Below, one piece after another: positions 46,067-62,064 of a DNA stretch of 64,000 nucleotides. The notes beneath the pieces were generated by a model. It was not told where the DNA came from. It did not search any database and saw nothing but the letters and a program-made list of their open reading frames with translations. The position numbers and the translations under genes are program-made. Origin of the DNA: Phytoseiulus persimilis (taxonomy: Eukaryota > Arthropoda > Arachnida > Mesostigmata > Phytoseiidae); contig CM075101.1 of NCBI GenBank assembly GCA_037576195.1, positions 21,018,001 to 21,082,000 of the forward strand, written 5' to 3'. Every line of letters starts with the position of its first letter. Within the stretch, counting starts at the first letter, position 1.

Positions 46067-49000
46067 TCAGCTCTGCCCTAGCACCATTGTGAGCAGAGCC
46101 ATCCTCACGTACATCCCATTTTCACTTTGTCTGAAGTAAGCCGCCCTAGGATCCATATCGACTTCAGGGCTGGAAGGTTGGAGAGTTAACGAAGCCGATT
46201 GATGGACCGCCCTCTGACTCCTCGTGAGCGTGATTCATCGACGTCTCCCGAAGTTAATGGTGTTCAACAACCGAGGCGAAGAGAGACCATCAACAAACGT
46301 ACCTGATTTCATTGACGCGCGGTAGCGGATGCATGACGGCCATTTTCCGCTTGGCCCTTGTCATGAGCTCGGGAGTCACCACGAAAGTGTCCTTCACTCG
46401 TTCGTAGTCGGCAGCACTGCTGAAACGCTCTTTCTGGATACGTGTCACGTAGACGATATCGGCATCAACCACCGCTTCCTCCAGTGAATCGAAATCCACT
46501 TGTGGGACGTGCCTGCTCATGACGTGCTCCCTGATGTGCTCGGGCATACCGAGACCTTCTGGAGCAACGTAGCGGAGCTGGACTCGGTAATGGCAGAGCA
46601 GGCGCACCAAGGAATGTACGGTTCTCCCATGTTTCAGATCTCCGACGAGAGTGATCTGTGGATATGGAAATCGCTAGAGAGGTCTGACCGAGCCATCGGA
46701 ACAGCTAAATAGAGGTTGATGAATTTCGTGACACAGCAGAGTCCGGACTCACCGTCAAGTTGTTGACTGTTCCTATTTCTTCCCGTATCGTGTAGACATC
46801 GAGCAGCGCCTGAGTGGGGTGTTCCCCTATGCCATCTCCGGCGTTGATGACTGGCCGACGACTGTTCTTTGCGGCTCGTGATACAGATCCCGGCTCGGGA
46901 TGCCGTAGAACAACAACGTCACTGAAACATGATATCATTCGCTCATGTGTGCATTGTTGATCGATCGAATAATTTTGCATAAATCATCGAATGCCACGTT
47001 GCGTCGGTCGCTGCAATTGCCCCTCCGGTCGAGAGTCGGTGGGGAACGAGTATTTTGTACCCGTTGTCGGATGGCACACGATTGGCAAGGGGATCACCCC
47101 GCGTCCATCGGGGGCTCACGGCCGATCTGAATGGACCCAGCCTGGCAGATACAGTCGCGTCCACAAATACAGAGCCCTATGTCATATCAAAAGTTTATGA
47201 TCTGCACAGATCCTGATTAAAAGTGGGAAGGCGGATGATGGAGAATTGAGGAAGCGTTCCAGCGATTCTCTCTCATCTGCTTCATGTACCCTGTACCTCT
47301 CCGTGAAGCTTCCGAAACGGAATCCAGCACAATGAATTTCGCTTTCCGAAATTCATTGAACGATTTAGGGAGGAATCGGGATGGGTGCGCGCAAAAACCG
47401 GCAGAGCAAAGGGCTGGCAGCTCGTGGTGGGCTCGAAGAAGCTCAGTCTCCTCAGAAGAGTGGCGAACGCATCGCTGGGATTCCTCGCCCCGAGAACGGA
47501 AGGCGGCAAGCGCATCGTTCGAAAGGGACTCACCTGTAGCTTGATGTTATCGCCACTGTATCTTCGAGCGATTCTCCTTTTTTCACAGAAGAAGTTGTGT
47601 TGTCGATGTAGATGATGCTTCCACCAAGGCGCTGCATGGCGGCGGCAAAAGATGCCGACGTTCTCGTCGAAACCTGAAACAGCTCGATGATGCATTCAAG
47701 ACATACCCACTCGACTTCGACACTCGTTTCTCGGATTGCGCACACTTTCACTACTGCTCTCTTTACTGACCTCGTAGAAGATCGACGCCATGACTTTTCC
47801 CTGGAGAACATCGAAGAGCGGCTTCCCCTTATGGACGGACATCGAATACTGCTGCGCGAGATTGAAGAGAGCGTGGAGTTGGTCCTTCCGGAACATATCA
47901 GCCGTGAGGACATGTTGGCCTCTAAGAGACGGAGCTCCAACGTTCGACTTGCCAGGAGATAGCAGATTGGCATTTTCTTCTCGGTTCTTCTCTCTGCCAT
48001 CGATTCGCCCGAGACCGAGCTCAGCGAGCATGTGGTTGTAGATCTCGGCGGACGCCTTGACGGAGTCCCTCCTCCGTATGGTGACCGAATCCAGTCGAGG
48101 ACGCCGAGTCACCACGCTGGTTCCGATGGAGCTGTCAACGCACGGAGTCGGAGTTGAGCTGACCCTCGGAACCCGAGTGGAGGAGAACATGTCTTCGCCA
48201 GAACCGGGTTGAGCGAGCACTGCGCCATCGACGAAAACGACCTCACTGCGGATGACCACGCGTCGAACCTTCCCTTGGACTTTCTTTCCGGCGAAGGGAG
48301 TCCAACCGGCTTTCGAGAACGGTAGCTTCTCAGGTATCACCCATTCCTTATCCAAGTCCACTTCGATGTAGGTGTCCGGCTGATCCGGGAGATTGAATAT
48401 CCGTTTGGGATTGGTGTACATTTTCGCGATGACGTCGTCAAGAGATATCTTTTTCTGACCGACAGCAGTCAGCATCAGAGCTAGGGACGTTTCCAGTCCC
48501 GGAAAACCCGGGATCATTTGTCCCGAGGTTTTCTCCGACAGCTGGTGAGGAGCGTGATCGGTCGCGATGCAGTCTACCAAATCGATGTGGTCCCACAGCG
48601 CTTGAACGTCTCTTTCCGTGGCCAGCGGGGGTTTGACCGAGCAGAGTTTTTCTCCGAGGATATCGTTCGCCTCGGTCCGGCTCATGAAGAGATGGTGCGG
48701 AGCAACTTCGCAGGTGACGGGGAGACCGATCTCTTTAGCGGATTTTATCGCCAAAATCTCGGCCTCGGTTGCCACGTGACAGACGTGGACAGGACGTTTC
48801 TTGGCGAGGAGCAACGCCATCCCGAGCGTTGACTCCTCCGCGTGGATGCAGAGAGGAATGTGAGTTGGCCAGCTCTCGAAATGAGCCACCCAGTCGGTGA
48901 CGGACCGCAGCAGAAGAGGTCCGTACGTGTTGTTTAGATACATTTTCAGGCCGCAGACTTGAGGAGCCAAGGTATGCACTGTCTCCACGTTGTCAGTCGA

Positions 49001-52000
49001 CGCTCCCGCGAAGAGCGCGTAATCGCACCTAGCCCCCAGTTTCGCAGCCTGCTTTGACAGAGACAAATTCTCCTGGTTCGTCGCGGGCGGATCCGTGTTG
49101 GGCATCGCACAAATCATCGTGAAACCTCCGGCTAGAGCGGCGGCTGTCCCGCTCGCGAAATCTTCCTTATGGACCGCACCGGGTTCTCGCATATGGACGT
49201 GCACGTCGATCAAACCGGGAAGTCGGACGATTCGCTGTGAGGTCATGCAGTCGACGTGGGTTTTTAGAACCGGGGCGCGTCCGATGAGGCGCATTGCCTC
49301 GATGATGAGTTTGGCGCATTTGACATCCGTGATGAGGGGCACGGCGCAGTCGACGGCCATTCTGCGAGTACGATATCCCTGCGTCATGAAAGACGAAACT
49401 CTTCGAGAACCGCTGGATTCCATGGGGAGGTTAATGACGAGATCGAACCCTTTCTGCTCCAGGTAATGAACGATCGAGCCGATCTGAGCAACTGTCGCGT
49501 TACCCTGACCGAGGTCATCGAAAGGCCACGTGACGGGCTGGCATCGTATCCCGTGCTCCTGATAGAAGTCAGCTGTGCCCAGGCTGGCGAAAAGCGTGTA
49601 TCCCATTTTCTCGAGACTGCGGACACTTGGTAACATCTCGTTCTTGTGTTTGTAGCTGCCGATCGACAGGAAAATGTTGTTCTGGGGAATGACGAACCCA
49701 GTCGAGATCATGGCCTTTATGTAGGCCTCGAAGCGGTTCTCGCCGAAGCAAGCCACTTCTCCGGTGGAGGCCATCTCCACCCCCAATCTAACATCGGCGC
49801 CTCCGAGTCGATTGAACGAGAACTGGGGGACTTTGACTCCCACTTTGCCGTTCCCGCTCATGCAGTCCACCGGCTCCATACGCTCCCCGCAGATGACCCT
49901 CGTTGCCAAACTGACCAGATTGTAGCCGAGTGTCTTGGAAACGAATGGGAAACTTCTCGAAACCCTGACATTGCATTCGATGACCCTTAGACGATTGTCC
50001 TTGGCAATGAGCTGCAAATTGAACGGACCGGAAACTGCGAGCGCTCGACCTATGGCTTGCGCTATTCTCTGGATATAGCCGACAGTTTCTTCGTTCAAGT
50101 CCTGAGGTGGAGTCACGAGCGTGGCGTCTCCGGAATGGACTCCTGCGTTCTCAACATGCTCAGAGATCGCGATGGCCAGGAGTTGGCCGTCCTGAGCGAC
50201 AGCGTCGACATCTATCTCCTTGGCCTCTTGGATGAACTTCGAAATAACAACGGGGTGCTCTTTGCTGACGGCCGAGGCTTCGGTTAGGTACTTCTCCAGG
50301 TCAGAGTGTGAGTAGGCCACATTCATCGCGGCCCCGCTTAGAACGTAAGAAGGCCTCACCAGGCATGGGTAGCCGACCTGAAAAGCCAGAGAATTATTGC
50401 GTTCAGTTTAGCGGGACGAGGGAAAACGGCACAATTCGTGAAATCAGACTCGGTACCTCTTCGCAGAACGCGCAAGCTTGCTCCGTTGTGCTCAGCTCCT
50501 TCCAACGAGGTTGCGAAATTCCGATCGAATCCAACATTCTCGAGAATTTGAAACGATTCTCAGCCGCGTCAATGGATTCTGGCGATGTTCCGAGGACCCG
50601 GCAGTTCTGGCGGTGAAGATCCATGGCAATGTTGTTCGGCAACTGGCCCCCCATGTTCAGAATGATGCCTTCGGGTTGTTCCCAGCGGTAGATATCGAAG
50701 ACTGTCTCAAACGAAATGTCATCGAAATACAGTTTGTCACACATGTCATAGTCTGTGGACACTGTTTCCGGGTTGTAGTTGACCATGATTGTCTTCTTTC
50801 CCATTTTGCGCAGTTCTTGCACCGAGGACACTGCGCACCAATCGAATTCCACGGAGCTCCCGATGCGGTAGGCCCCTGAACCAATTACCTGGTGACAGAA
50901 GATTATCATGACAGCGCCGAAACAAGTGGATCGTTTCCCTTTTTTTTTTCTCGAGTGGGGCTTTCCACCAGTTGACGAAAAGATATTAAGGAGCTACAGA
51001 AGACCTGGGGGCACAGAAAACCTGGCCAATGAATGTAGTCCATCGGGATATGTGCTCACCATGATACTGTTGTCAGTCATTCCACCACTTGACAGTGGGA
51101 TATCATGGTGTTGGGCGTTGTAGCTCAAGTACAGATAGTTCGTGGCTGCGGGATACTCTGCGGCGACGGTGTCGATCTGCTTGACGAACGGCCGTATGTC
51201 GAGCTCCTCGCGTCGTTTCCGCACTTGCAGCTCTGAACTGTGAATGCAGCTCGCGATCTGCGAAAGAGAGCGATCATTTGATTCGACAGTATAAATCGAA
51301 ACCGGCCTTCCCGCCAGGAATCGAACGTTCCATGGAAGAAAGCATCGTGGTTAATCATGGTTGCACGGGACTCACCTGCTTGTCAGAGAAGCCTAGTTGC
51401 TTCGCTTTTCTGAGGGCCTCGACTTGGAGTTTATCGGCTCCCCGGAAAGTCTCCAGTTCGGCGTACATTTTAATGATATTCTCCATCTTATACAGGAACC
51501 AGCGGTCGATGTCAGTGAGTTGGTGTAATCTTTCGACCGTGTATCCCTTGGCGAGGGCGGCAGCTAAATGGAACAACCTCTTATCGGTAGGTGCGGACAG
51601 GCTGTCCTCGTCGAGGGATTTCACGTAAGGATCGAAGCCGTTGCCCCCTTCGACCATGCGGATGGCTTTCTGGAAGGCTTCCTCGAAGTTCCGACCGATC
51701 GCCATCGCTTCGCCCACCGATTTCATGGACGAGCCGATTTTGCTGGAAACATGCAGGAACTTCCCAAGATCCCACCGAGGAATCTTCAGAACGACGTAGT
51801 CCAAGCTCGGCTCGAAGCAGGCAGTCGTCGTTCCGGTCACGGAGTTCTTCAGCGAGTGCAGAGGTTTTCCCAACGAAAGTTTGGCGGCGATGTAAGCCAG
51901 AGGGTAACCGGTTGCTTTGCTGGCGAGCGCGGAGGACCTGGACAATCGGGCGTTCACTTCGATGATGTAATACTCGTCAGAGTTTGGGCTCAATGCGTAT

Positions 52001-54777
52001 TGCACGTTGCATTCCCCGACGACTCCAAGGTGTCTGATGATTTTGATGGCAGTCGCTCGGAGTTTGTTGTACTCAGAGTCGTTCAGAGTCTGGGAGGGCG
52101 CCACAACGATTGACTCTCCGGTGTGGATGCCCAGGGGATCGAGATTCTCCATATTGCACACGGTGATGCAGTTGTCATACGCATCGCGCACGACTTCATA
52201 TTCAACCTCTTTCCAGCCTTTCAGTGATTTGTCGATGAGAACCTGCTTCGAATGGACGAGAGCCTGAGTCACCAAAGCCTTCAAACTCTCGTCGTCCTTG
52301 GCGAAACCAGACCCTAATCCTCCTAGGCAGAACGCGCCTCTGACGAGGACGGGGTAGCCTAGGTCCTGGGCAGCCGCGAGGGCATCGTCGAGGCTTTCCA
52401 CGGCGCAGTTGGGCACAACTTTCTCGCCGATTTCCGCGACTCGTTCGGCGAAAAGCTTCCGGTCCTCGGAGTGTATTATTGATTGTATGGGCGTCCCGAG
52501 AACCTTCACTTTGTAGTTCTTGAAGGTTCCCTGCTGTTCGAGCTCAACTCCGCAGTTGAGGGCTGTTTGACCTCCAAAAGTCAGGAGCACCCCGTCGGGT
52601 CTCTCACATTTGATCACTTGTGTGACGTAATCCGGGGTTATTGGAAGGAAATACACTTTGTCTGCCAATCCCGAGCTCGTCTGGACCGTCGCGATGTTTG
52701 GGTTGATGAGAACCGTTTCGATGCCCTCTTCCTTGAGAGCTTTTATGGCCTGAGAGCCCGAGTAGTCGAATTCTCCTGCCTGACCGATGGAGAGTCCGCC
52801 TGATCCCAGAAGGAGGACTTTTTTCGGCTTCACCTCTAACGGCTTGCCGACTACCGAGTTTGGATGTGGAGTCCGATTGAACACATCCGTTATGCGGTCG
52901 TTGATCGCTGCCCCGGGTGTCTTGACCGCTGCTAGGAAGATGTCGAACAAAAACTCCATGTCCGTCGGTCCGGCGTCGTGTTCCGGGTGAAACTGCACGC
53001 TGAAGTACGGGCGCGTGCGGTGCACGATACCTTCGTTGGTTCCGTCGTTCGCATTGGTGAACAGGGCTTGCCAGTCTGTCGGCAGGGTTGCTGTTTCTAC
53101 GGCGAACCCTGCGAATGTTCAGACACTGGCTCATATTTCCATCCCGAATTCAAAATGCGAGAACGCTCTTTAAAGCGCTGAATTTCCCCCGGGGATGATA
53201 TCCAAATGAGAGTTGATGCCTGTATGGCGCTCCTTACCGTGATTCTGAGAAGTGATACAGCATCTCATCGAGCCTTCGTGGGAGCACGGCTGATTGTGAC
53301 CGCGGTTACCGTACTTGAGTTTGGTCGTGAGTGCTCCGATCGACAGAGCGAGCAGTTGATGTCCGAGGCAGATGCCGAAAATAGGCTTTGACGGGTGTTT
53401 GATCATGAACTTGCGGATATTTTCGATGGTGTCCGCACACATGGTCGGGTCACCGGGACCGTTGCTCAGGAAGAGTGCATCCTGGCCTGAATAAGAAGAG
53501 CCGGCTCGATATCAGCTATGGCGGTCGTTGAGATACCTACTCCGCATTGGGGAGGATAAATTAGTAGTCAAATGGCGAGTTTCACATACCCTCGACATCG
53601 TAGAATTTGAAATTGAAAGGCACAACAGTGACAGCCGCTCCTCGTGTCAGTAGACATCTTATTTGATTGTTCTTCAGGCCGCAATCTACGACCACTATTT
53701 TTGGCGATCCCTTGGGATTGATGACTCGAGGCGCCGTGCAGCTGACCTCCTTGACGAGGTTCAGTTTGTTCGGATCTTTGAAGCCACCCTCCAGAGCTGG
53801 CGGATCATCACAGACAATGATTTTTCCTAGTATGGATCCGACCTCTCGCAAAACTTTCGTGAGATTTCTGGTATCGATGCCTTCAAGTCCGATGACACCA
53901 GAGTCTTCCAACCATTTGCTGAGAGTGCGCTTCGAGTTCCAGTGAGAGACTTTGTCAGCCAGCTCCGACACGATGAGCGCTGATGCCCATATGCGATCCG
54001 ACTCCATGAACCTGGAACGTGTGTGGAGGATGAGAGTTTTTGCAGCGATGGAGTCTTGTCCCAGAAGAGGGGATAACCGAAGATTCAGCTCAAAGGAAAC
54101 GTTTCTTCCGTGGTCGATGACTCTTCAATCATGAAATGCGTGCGGGTTTTTGAACGCAGCCGCAGATCGGGACACACGGATTTTCACACGCTATGTTTCG
54201 AGCGATCCCACGTGTGGAATTAGATACATTTGAAACCGTTCTATCAGTTAAGAGCAAACAATCTCGCGATAAACAGTTCTGGCTTTTTCTCTAGAATAGA
54301 GACATCTCAACACCAAGAATGCGGCCTCTAGCGATCGCGATATCAGCCGTTTCGGATGATCCCCGAGTGACAACTTCTAAAAGTCGAGTATCGGCGCGAC
54401 GAAAAACTCGAATTGACAAAACTTACTTCGGAATACCAAACTCGTCTTTCTCTGTCTCTGATGGAACCCCGTAATTCCCAATCAGGGGGTAAGTGAGTAC
54501 GAGCAGCTGTCGTCTGTACGATGGGTCGGTGAGAGATTCCGTGTAGCCGACCATTCCGGTTTGGAATACTGTTCCGGACAGAAGTATGAGTTTCATCGTC
54601 GATCAAGTCGGATTCCAAGGAATCTTCAAGTGGAAAAACATGAGAAGCATCAGGTTTCGCTTTTTAATGGTTCTACTCACCAACTTCTCCCACAGCATTC
54701 TTGTTGATCGCCCCGAACGCCCGCCCTTTGAAGACGCAGCCATTCTCCAAGACGAGATAGGCTCTCGGACGCGACAT
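46067..54777 (-). CDS. CAD: CAD, right copy, complete 12-exon gene
   Basis: Exons in gene order: 54777-54681, 54568-54427, 54011-53590, 53486-53238, 53108-51376, 51257-51060, 50888-50457, 50377-47771, 47673-47534, 46921-46753, 46655-46303 and 46169-46067. All have GT and AG borders and phases that join, giving 6,645 nt, or 2,214 residues, close to the usual 2,200-2,230. The start ATG gives [13 protein letters not shown], like other animal CADs. The glutaminase triad is predicted at Cys260 (GICLGHQ), His344 and Glu346. The CPSase halves span about 390-1460, DHOase about 1480-1790, a Ser/Arg-rich linker with RRRDSVKAS follows, and ATCase is from about 1910 to the end. The MAPK-type ITP (Thr461) and PKA-type RRVSS (near 1419) sites are kept. 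Residue 935 is Pro where the left copy has Thr. It is the only CAD copy seen whole, so it may be the working gene. Confidence 0.96.
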
Positions 54778-55392
54778 GATCGTGGACTCTGCGGATTCCA
54801 CCGGCTATTTTAGCTCGCAGAGAGCCGACTATCCGGCAATCGGTACACCCCGAGCTCAGACGAGATCAAAGGTTGCCCTGAAAAGTTACTGGATACTTTT
54901 AGGGAATTCCTGTTCGTCCTCAGAACAAGCTGGGTCCGTGGAGAAAGAACATGTTGTTAGCTCTCCATCGGTTTGTGATAGGAGGGGGGGGGGTGTTCTT
55001 CCACGTAACTTATAGCCTTCTTGAGCACTTCCAGACATCTAGATTCGACAAACGAGGGCGACGGTAGGATCTAATGCCTGGGATTCTCCACCACCAGATA
55101 TCGTTTCGATTTCGCGAGGCAACTCGCAACTCCGATCCCACGCCGGATTCGATGAGGACGAAGACACCCAAATATCATCGATCATGCAAGGAGAATCGGT
55201 TCGACTCGCGAGTCATACTGCGTCGAGAATCGGTATTTTCGCGAAGATTCTCAAAACAAACGTAAAAACGTGGTTCAATGCTCGTGCATGGGAGAACTTA
55301 TCGCTCGTAAGAGAACGCCACGCGCATGTTCTCTCTATCTCTCTCTAGGTCAGAGACTGAGCGAAGGGAATCTCTGTCACAAGGAAACTCAC

Positions 55393-55510
55393 CGAAACTC
55401 GGAATCTCCTCCTGGTATGCCGGAGCGATGTTGACAGGCTGACCGTTGAGAGGAGTCCGCTCGAAGCTGACCACTCTGTCGAATATCGCTCAGCTGTGTC
55501 TTTTTATATA
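55393..55510 (-). promoter_or_regulatory. Candidate CAD promoter and 5' UTR exon
   Basis: On the minus strand a strong TATA box (TATATAAAAAG, 55,510-55,500) is followed about 105 nt later by a perfect donor site (CG before GTGAGT, exon end 55,393). This would make a short untranslated first exon about 600 bp upstream of the CAD ATG exon. A TCAGC near 55,468 is a poor initiator match. The exon is open for about 28 codons in one frame, so a small upstream coding exon is the alternative. No exon-2 acceptor has been fixed. Confidence 0.35.
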
Positions 55511-55814
55511 CAAGCGCCGTATTGAATGCGCTCTCCTTCTTTTCCGTGGAGAGGAAATGTTGTGGAAAGAGAGAAATGAATCACAAGTGTGTCCGCGCTC
55601 GTCGGACCCCGTCTATACCCAGTTCACGTTTTTTCACCGTTGAATTGCGATCGTGAGCTTGGCTTTCAAGTGCCGCTCCGAATTCTGATCATACTCCACA
55701 AGTTCATATTTGATTCCTTTAGTCGGGTTCAAGCTCCCGTCGATGAGTTCCGTCTTAATGTCCGGCTGAGCTTCCCCTACGGAAGTGTTAATCCATGTTT
55801 TCCGGCAAGCTCAA

Positions 55815-59015
<3,201 letters not shown>

Positions 59016-59105
59016 GCCAATCGGATGGCTCCACTGATCGATCCACGGACCGAGATGTTGATGAACGGGATTCGAACCACAATGGAGTTCGGATCGAAGC
59101 ACATA

Positions 59106-59132
59106 AATAAATTATTCGATATTTCGTTTATT
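59106..59132. terminator. Convergent polyadenylation signals (CAD stub and TMEM248-like)
   Basis: Plus-strand AATAAA at 59,106-59,111 lies 91 nt after the CAD stop. Minus-strand AATAAA at 59,127-59,132 lies about 217 nt after the TMEM248-like stop. Both are altered in the left (AATAAG; GTTCAT region) and right CAD copies. Confidence 0.6.
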
Positions 59133-59348
59133 ATCATTCTGCTCGTGAGAAAAACATTCATCTCATGCCTTCAGCTGTATTTATACTCCACAGATAAGTA
59201 ACAAATAATTAAGGATCAGGTGATTCACTGAACAGTATTGTTGCCCATCGGGTTTTGGCTCCGATCCCGCCCTCATAGGAGCGATATGACTTCCATCAGA
59301 AAAAAAAAAACGCCGAATAACCAACTTTCGAGATCAGGTTGAGAACTC

Positions 59349-60911
59349 TCAAAAAGAACAATCATTTTTGGAATATGGGTTGCGGGTAATGAAATGCGGT
59401 GTGTATCTTCGAGGACTCGAATGGGATATCAGAGCAGCACCGAGCATAATCAAGATTGAGATCGCTATCAGAAATATTCCGCAACGTTGGAGCCGGTCTT
59501 TCACAAGCAGCAAGTCTGCCCGGGACAGAAGGACTTGAAGAGCGGCATCCGGCTTGTACGCGAAAGAAGTCCACCTCCCCAACTTGCAAATGTCGCCTTT
59601 CTTACCCTGTACATCAGCTGCTGTTCTCTGCAGTTTGATCTCGCGAGTCACCTGTGGTGTTATAACATAAATTAGTTCCAACATCTGCTGGAATGAGCAA
59701 TGGGTACAGCTACATGCGCTCCTGCGAGAACCTTGAGACGTTTGAGTTAGGAATGAGACGACGTTTGAGCGAAAAAATTCGTAATGGGAGTACCTGTGGT
59801 GGCATGGCATTCAGGTAGCATCGCGATGGAGCCCTAGTCTTTGGAAGTATTTCAGCTGGACCTTGTATGATGATACACGCTTCAGTATTGACCATTCCGG
59901 GAGGTTGAGGACCGAAGTGCTCTTGTGCTGAAGTGCCTACAGGCCATAGCAGCATGACTAGCTGGAAACTTTCCCTTGCCAACGATCCACGACTGCCCAC
60001 CTTCAAAAAAGTACTCCATTGTACCGCGAGTATCGACAGGGGTGGGCGGTTCATCGGTATGCGGCCGTGTCGGCAGTGCGGGAAACTGGGATGCCGATAT
60101 CGAGCCATCGGCTTCCGAAACCCATCATCCCGAACTCAAACGAGCCCGAATGGAAGATGCATCCATTTTCCTTACTAAACGCTATTTCTGTTCTGATTCG
60201 CTGCTGGAGACCTGCGTCAGAGTATCGGATGCAATCGCTGCCATTCTTCGCAGAGTAATTTTCGGTACGCACCATGTCACCTAATGCAACGGCATGCCAC
60301 GACATGGGCTCGGTGAGGATGTCTTCATGAAAAGCCGCTCGTATGGAAACAGCGACCGTAACGTTTGCTTTCGAGAGGGGTGGAGATCCATCTTTCGATC
60401 GACCCAAATGAAGATCGATATCTGGCAACAGAGCCGCTAACGACTTTCCTTCGTCCACAACCTGTGGACGGAACATTCCGATCTCCCGAATGATTGCATT
60501 GCAAAAACGACAGTATTATCGATAAAAAGGAGCTATTGAACGAGAACAGCTGATGTCAATCGAGAGCGCTTCCGATTTTCCTACCTGAACCTTTGGCTGA
60601 TCGCCAGTCGTAGACGTGTTCTTCAACGCAGATGTCACTGGCATCGCACTTCGTGTAGGTGGCATAACGCAGTAGTGAAGTCTGGACAGACGCGACATGA
60701 ACTCATTCCAGTCCAACACAATATCAGGATTCGGAAGAATTCTGTTTTCAAGATCTGTCGACATTGAGAACATGGAGATCCCGAAAGCCAGCAGACAGAA
60801 AGTGAAAAGTAACAGTGGCGGCTGCAATCCGATTATGACTTTGATAGTGGATATCCAGGGACTCAGCAGACTCGACACCATCGTCGCGTTGATCGGACGT
60901 TTTTTGTTCAT
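59349..60911 (-). CDS. TMEM248: TMEM248-like two-pass membrane protein
   Basis: Four exons with GT-AG borders and matching phases: 60911-60585, 60461-60281, 59927-59794 and 59651-59349, predicted 314 residues, which is the length of vertebrate TMEM248. The N-terminal region has a membrane helix at about 30-50 (PPLLLFTFCLLAFGI) followed by an LDWNEFMSRLSRLHYCV stretch that parallels the family's DWN-F-R-LCV motif. A lumenal domain with an N-glycosylation site (NVT) and scattered Cys follows, then a C-terminal helix at about 271-289 (CGIFLIAISILIMLGAAL) and a short basic tail. The exon-3 acceptor is the least certain. The molecular role of the family is poorly known. The gene is convergent with the CAD stub. 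Met11 could be an alternative start. Confidence 0.72.
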
Positions 60912-62060
60912 GCTGGAGCTTCAAAGTTCCGCATTTGCCCGCTCAAAACATCTGAAAAGTTCACCAAATTACAGGCACGAACATTCTTGAATCGTCTCGA
61001 AATTTGTCTCAGCACAGACTCGTAGAATTTCACGAATGCAGAAGGGTCGACGAGCTTCCCTGGGATTGGGGATCAGCTTGGCTCCAACAACGACTGTCGT
61101 TGAGAATAGAGAGTTCCCGTCTCGCAAACGGTTTCAACCTCGAGAATCGAACGCCCTGCGCGAAGTCGAACACTTTCAGATCACTCAGGGGAAGTGGCCC
61201 ACCACGACGTCTGAAAATTCGCGGTCTGATGCGACACAAACAACTCCGACTGCCTCTTTCAGAAAGTCTGGAATGACAGTGGATTCGTCCGCGAGCTGTG
61301 GCCGGCATGAGTTGACTTTGCCAGCATCGTAACACGACGCGAACGAGAAAACCATGAGTCTATTGAGCGGCTTCCGACGCCCAGAATTTGTGAATTGACG
61401 GATAGCAGGTAAGAGATCCTGATTATTCATCGATGAGTGATTGGCAGTCTTCCATCGAAATCAGGGAGGTCCTATACCCCAGGCTCACGGGTTTCACAAT
61501 TCAACTCAGCACAATATTCAGCCGTTCTGCTCCAGGAGTTCGCGATGGAATTTGGTTTTTTGACAGCCCGAGGAGTCAGCTGTTCAGAGACGGTTCAACG
61601 CCGCGAACAACATACGAGCGGGTTTCCAAAGCTTTCGCCTGTATCCTCGGGGCTCGGATCAACCGGTAACCGCTGTCAAACGAATCGAGCATCTGCTGAG
61701 AAACTCACTCCTCGGTCATTGCAGCTGAAGTGGCACAACTCAAATCAGCAAAAAAGGACTTTCTGAAAGAATAGTGGTGTGCCGTAACTGCAAGGAAATA
61801 TAGCAGGCATAATTCCGAAAATGTAAAATGACGACGAGTGACAGCTCTCTTGCCACACATCCCCAATCGCCGCGCGAATGGCTCTGCAACAGAAGCATCT
61901 CTCAGAAACGCCACAAGGCCCAGAGAATTTCACAGCTCCCAGAGAATCCCTGAATCACCGCATCTTCGCACGAATCGGTTCGGTAGCGGGGCTGCCGCAG
62001 AGATGGCGAGATCTTGTTTCGAAATAAAACCACGTTCGTCTCTGGATGATGACGACGGAC
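60912..62060. other. No gene recognised upstream of TMEM248-like gene
   Basis: Short frames only. A minus-strand run (61,185-61,430, containing VIPDFLKEAVGV) resembles the end of an ABC ATPase domain, but no P-loop or signature is present, so I make no call. It may include the promoter or 5' UTR of the TMEM248-like gene. Confidence 0.3.
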
Positions 62061-62064
62061 GATG

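Larger units (their letters stand above)
44392..53220 (-). repeat. Right arm of large inverted duplication (CAD arm)
   Basis: This is the inverted counterpart of 1-9,308. Compared with the left arm it lacks the 750-bp TIR element and has the fuller maT element. Base differences in CAD coding sequence are very few (examples: ACA to CCA at codon 935, and a silent T/C near 2,525). Introns differ at about one base in 200. The right limit given is only the point matching the window start; the homology may continue to the right. Confidence 0.95.

Noticed and set aside
55393..55475. Coding exon of another gene (28 open codons before a donor)
   Set aside because: The TATA box at normal distance makes an untranslated CAD leader more likely; no partner exon was found.
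61030..61430. End of an ABC ATPase domain upstream of the TMEM248-like gene
   Set aside because: Only a FLKEAVGV-like scrap; no P-loop, signature or Walker B was found in any frame.
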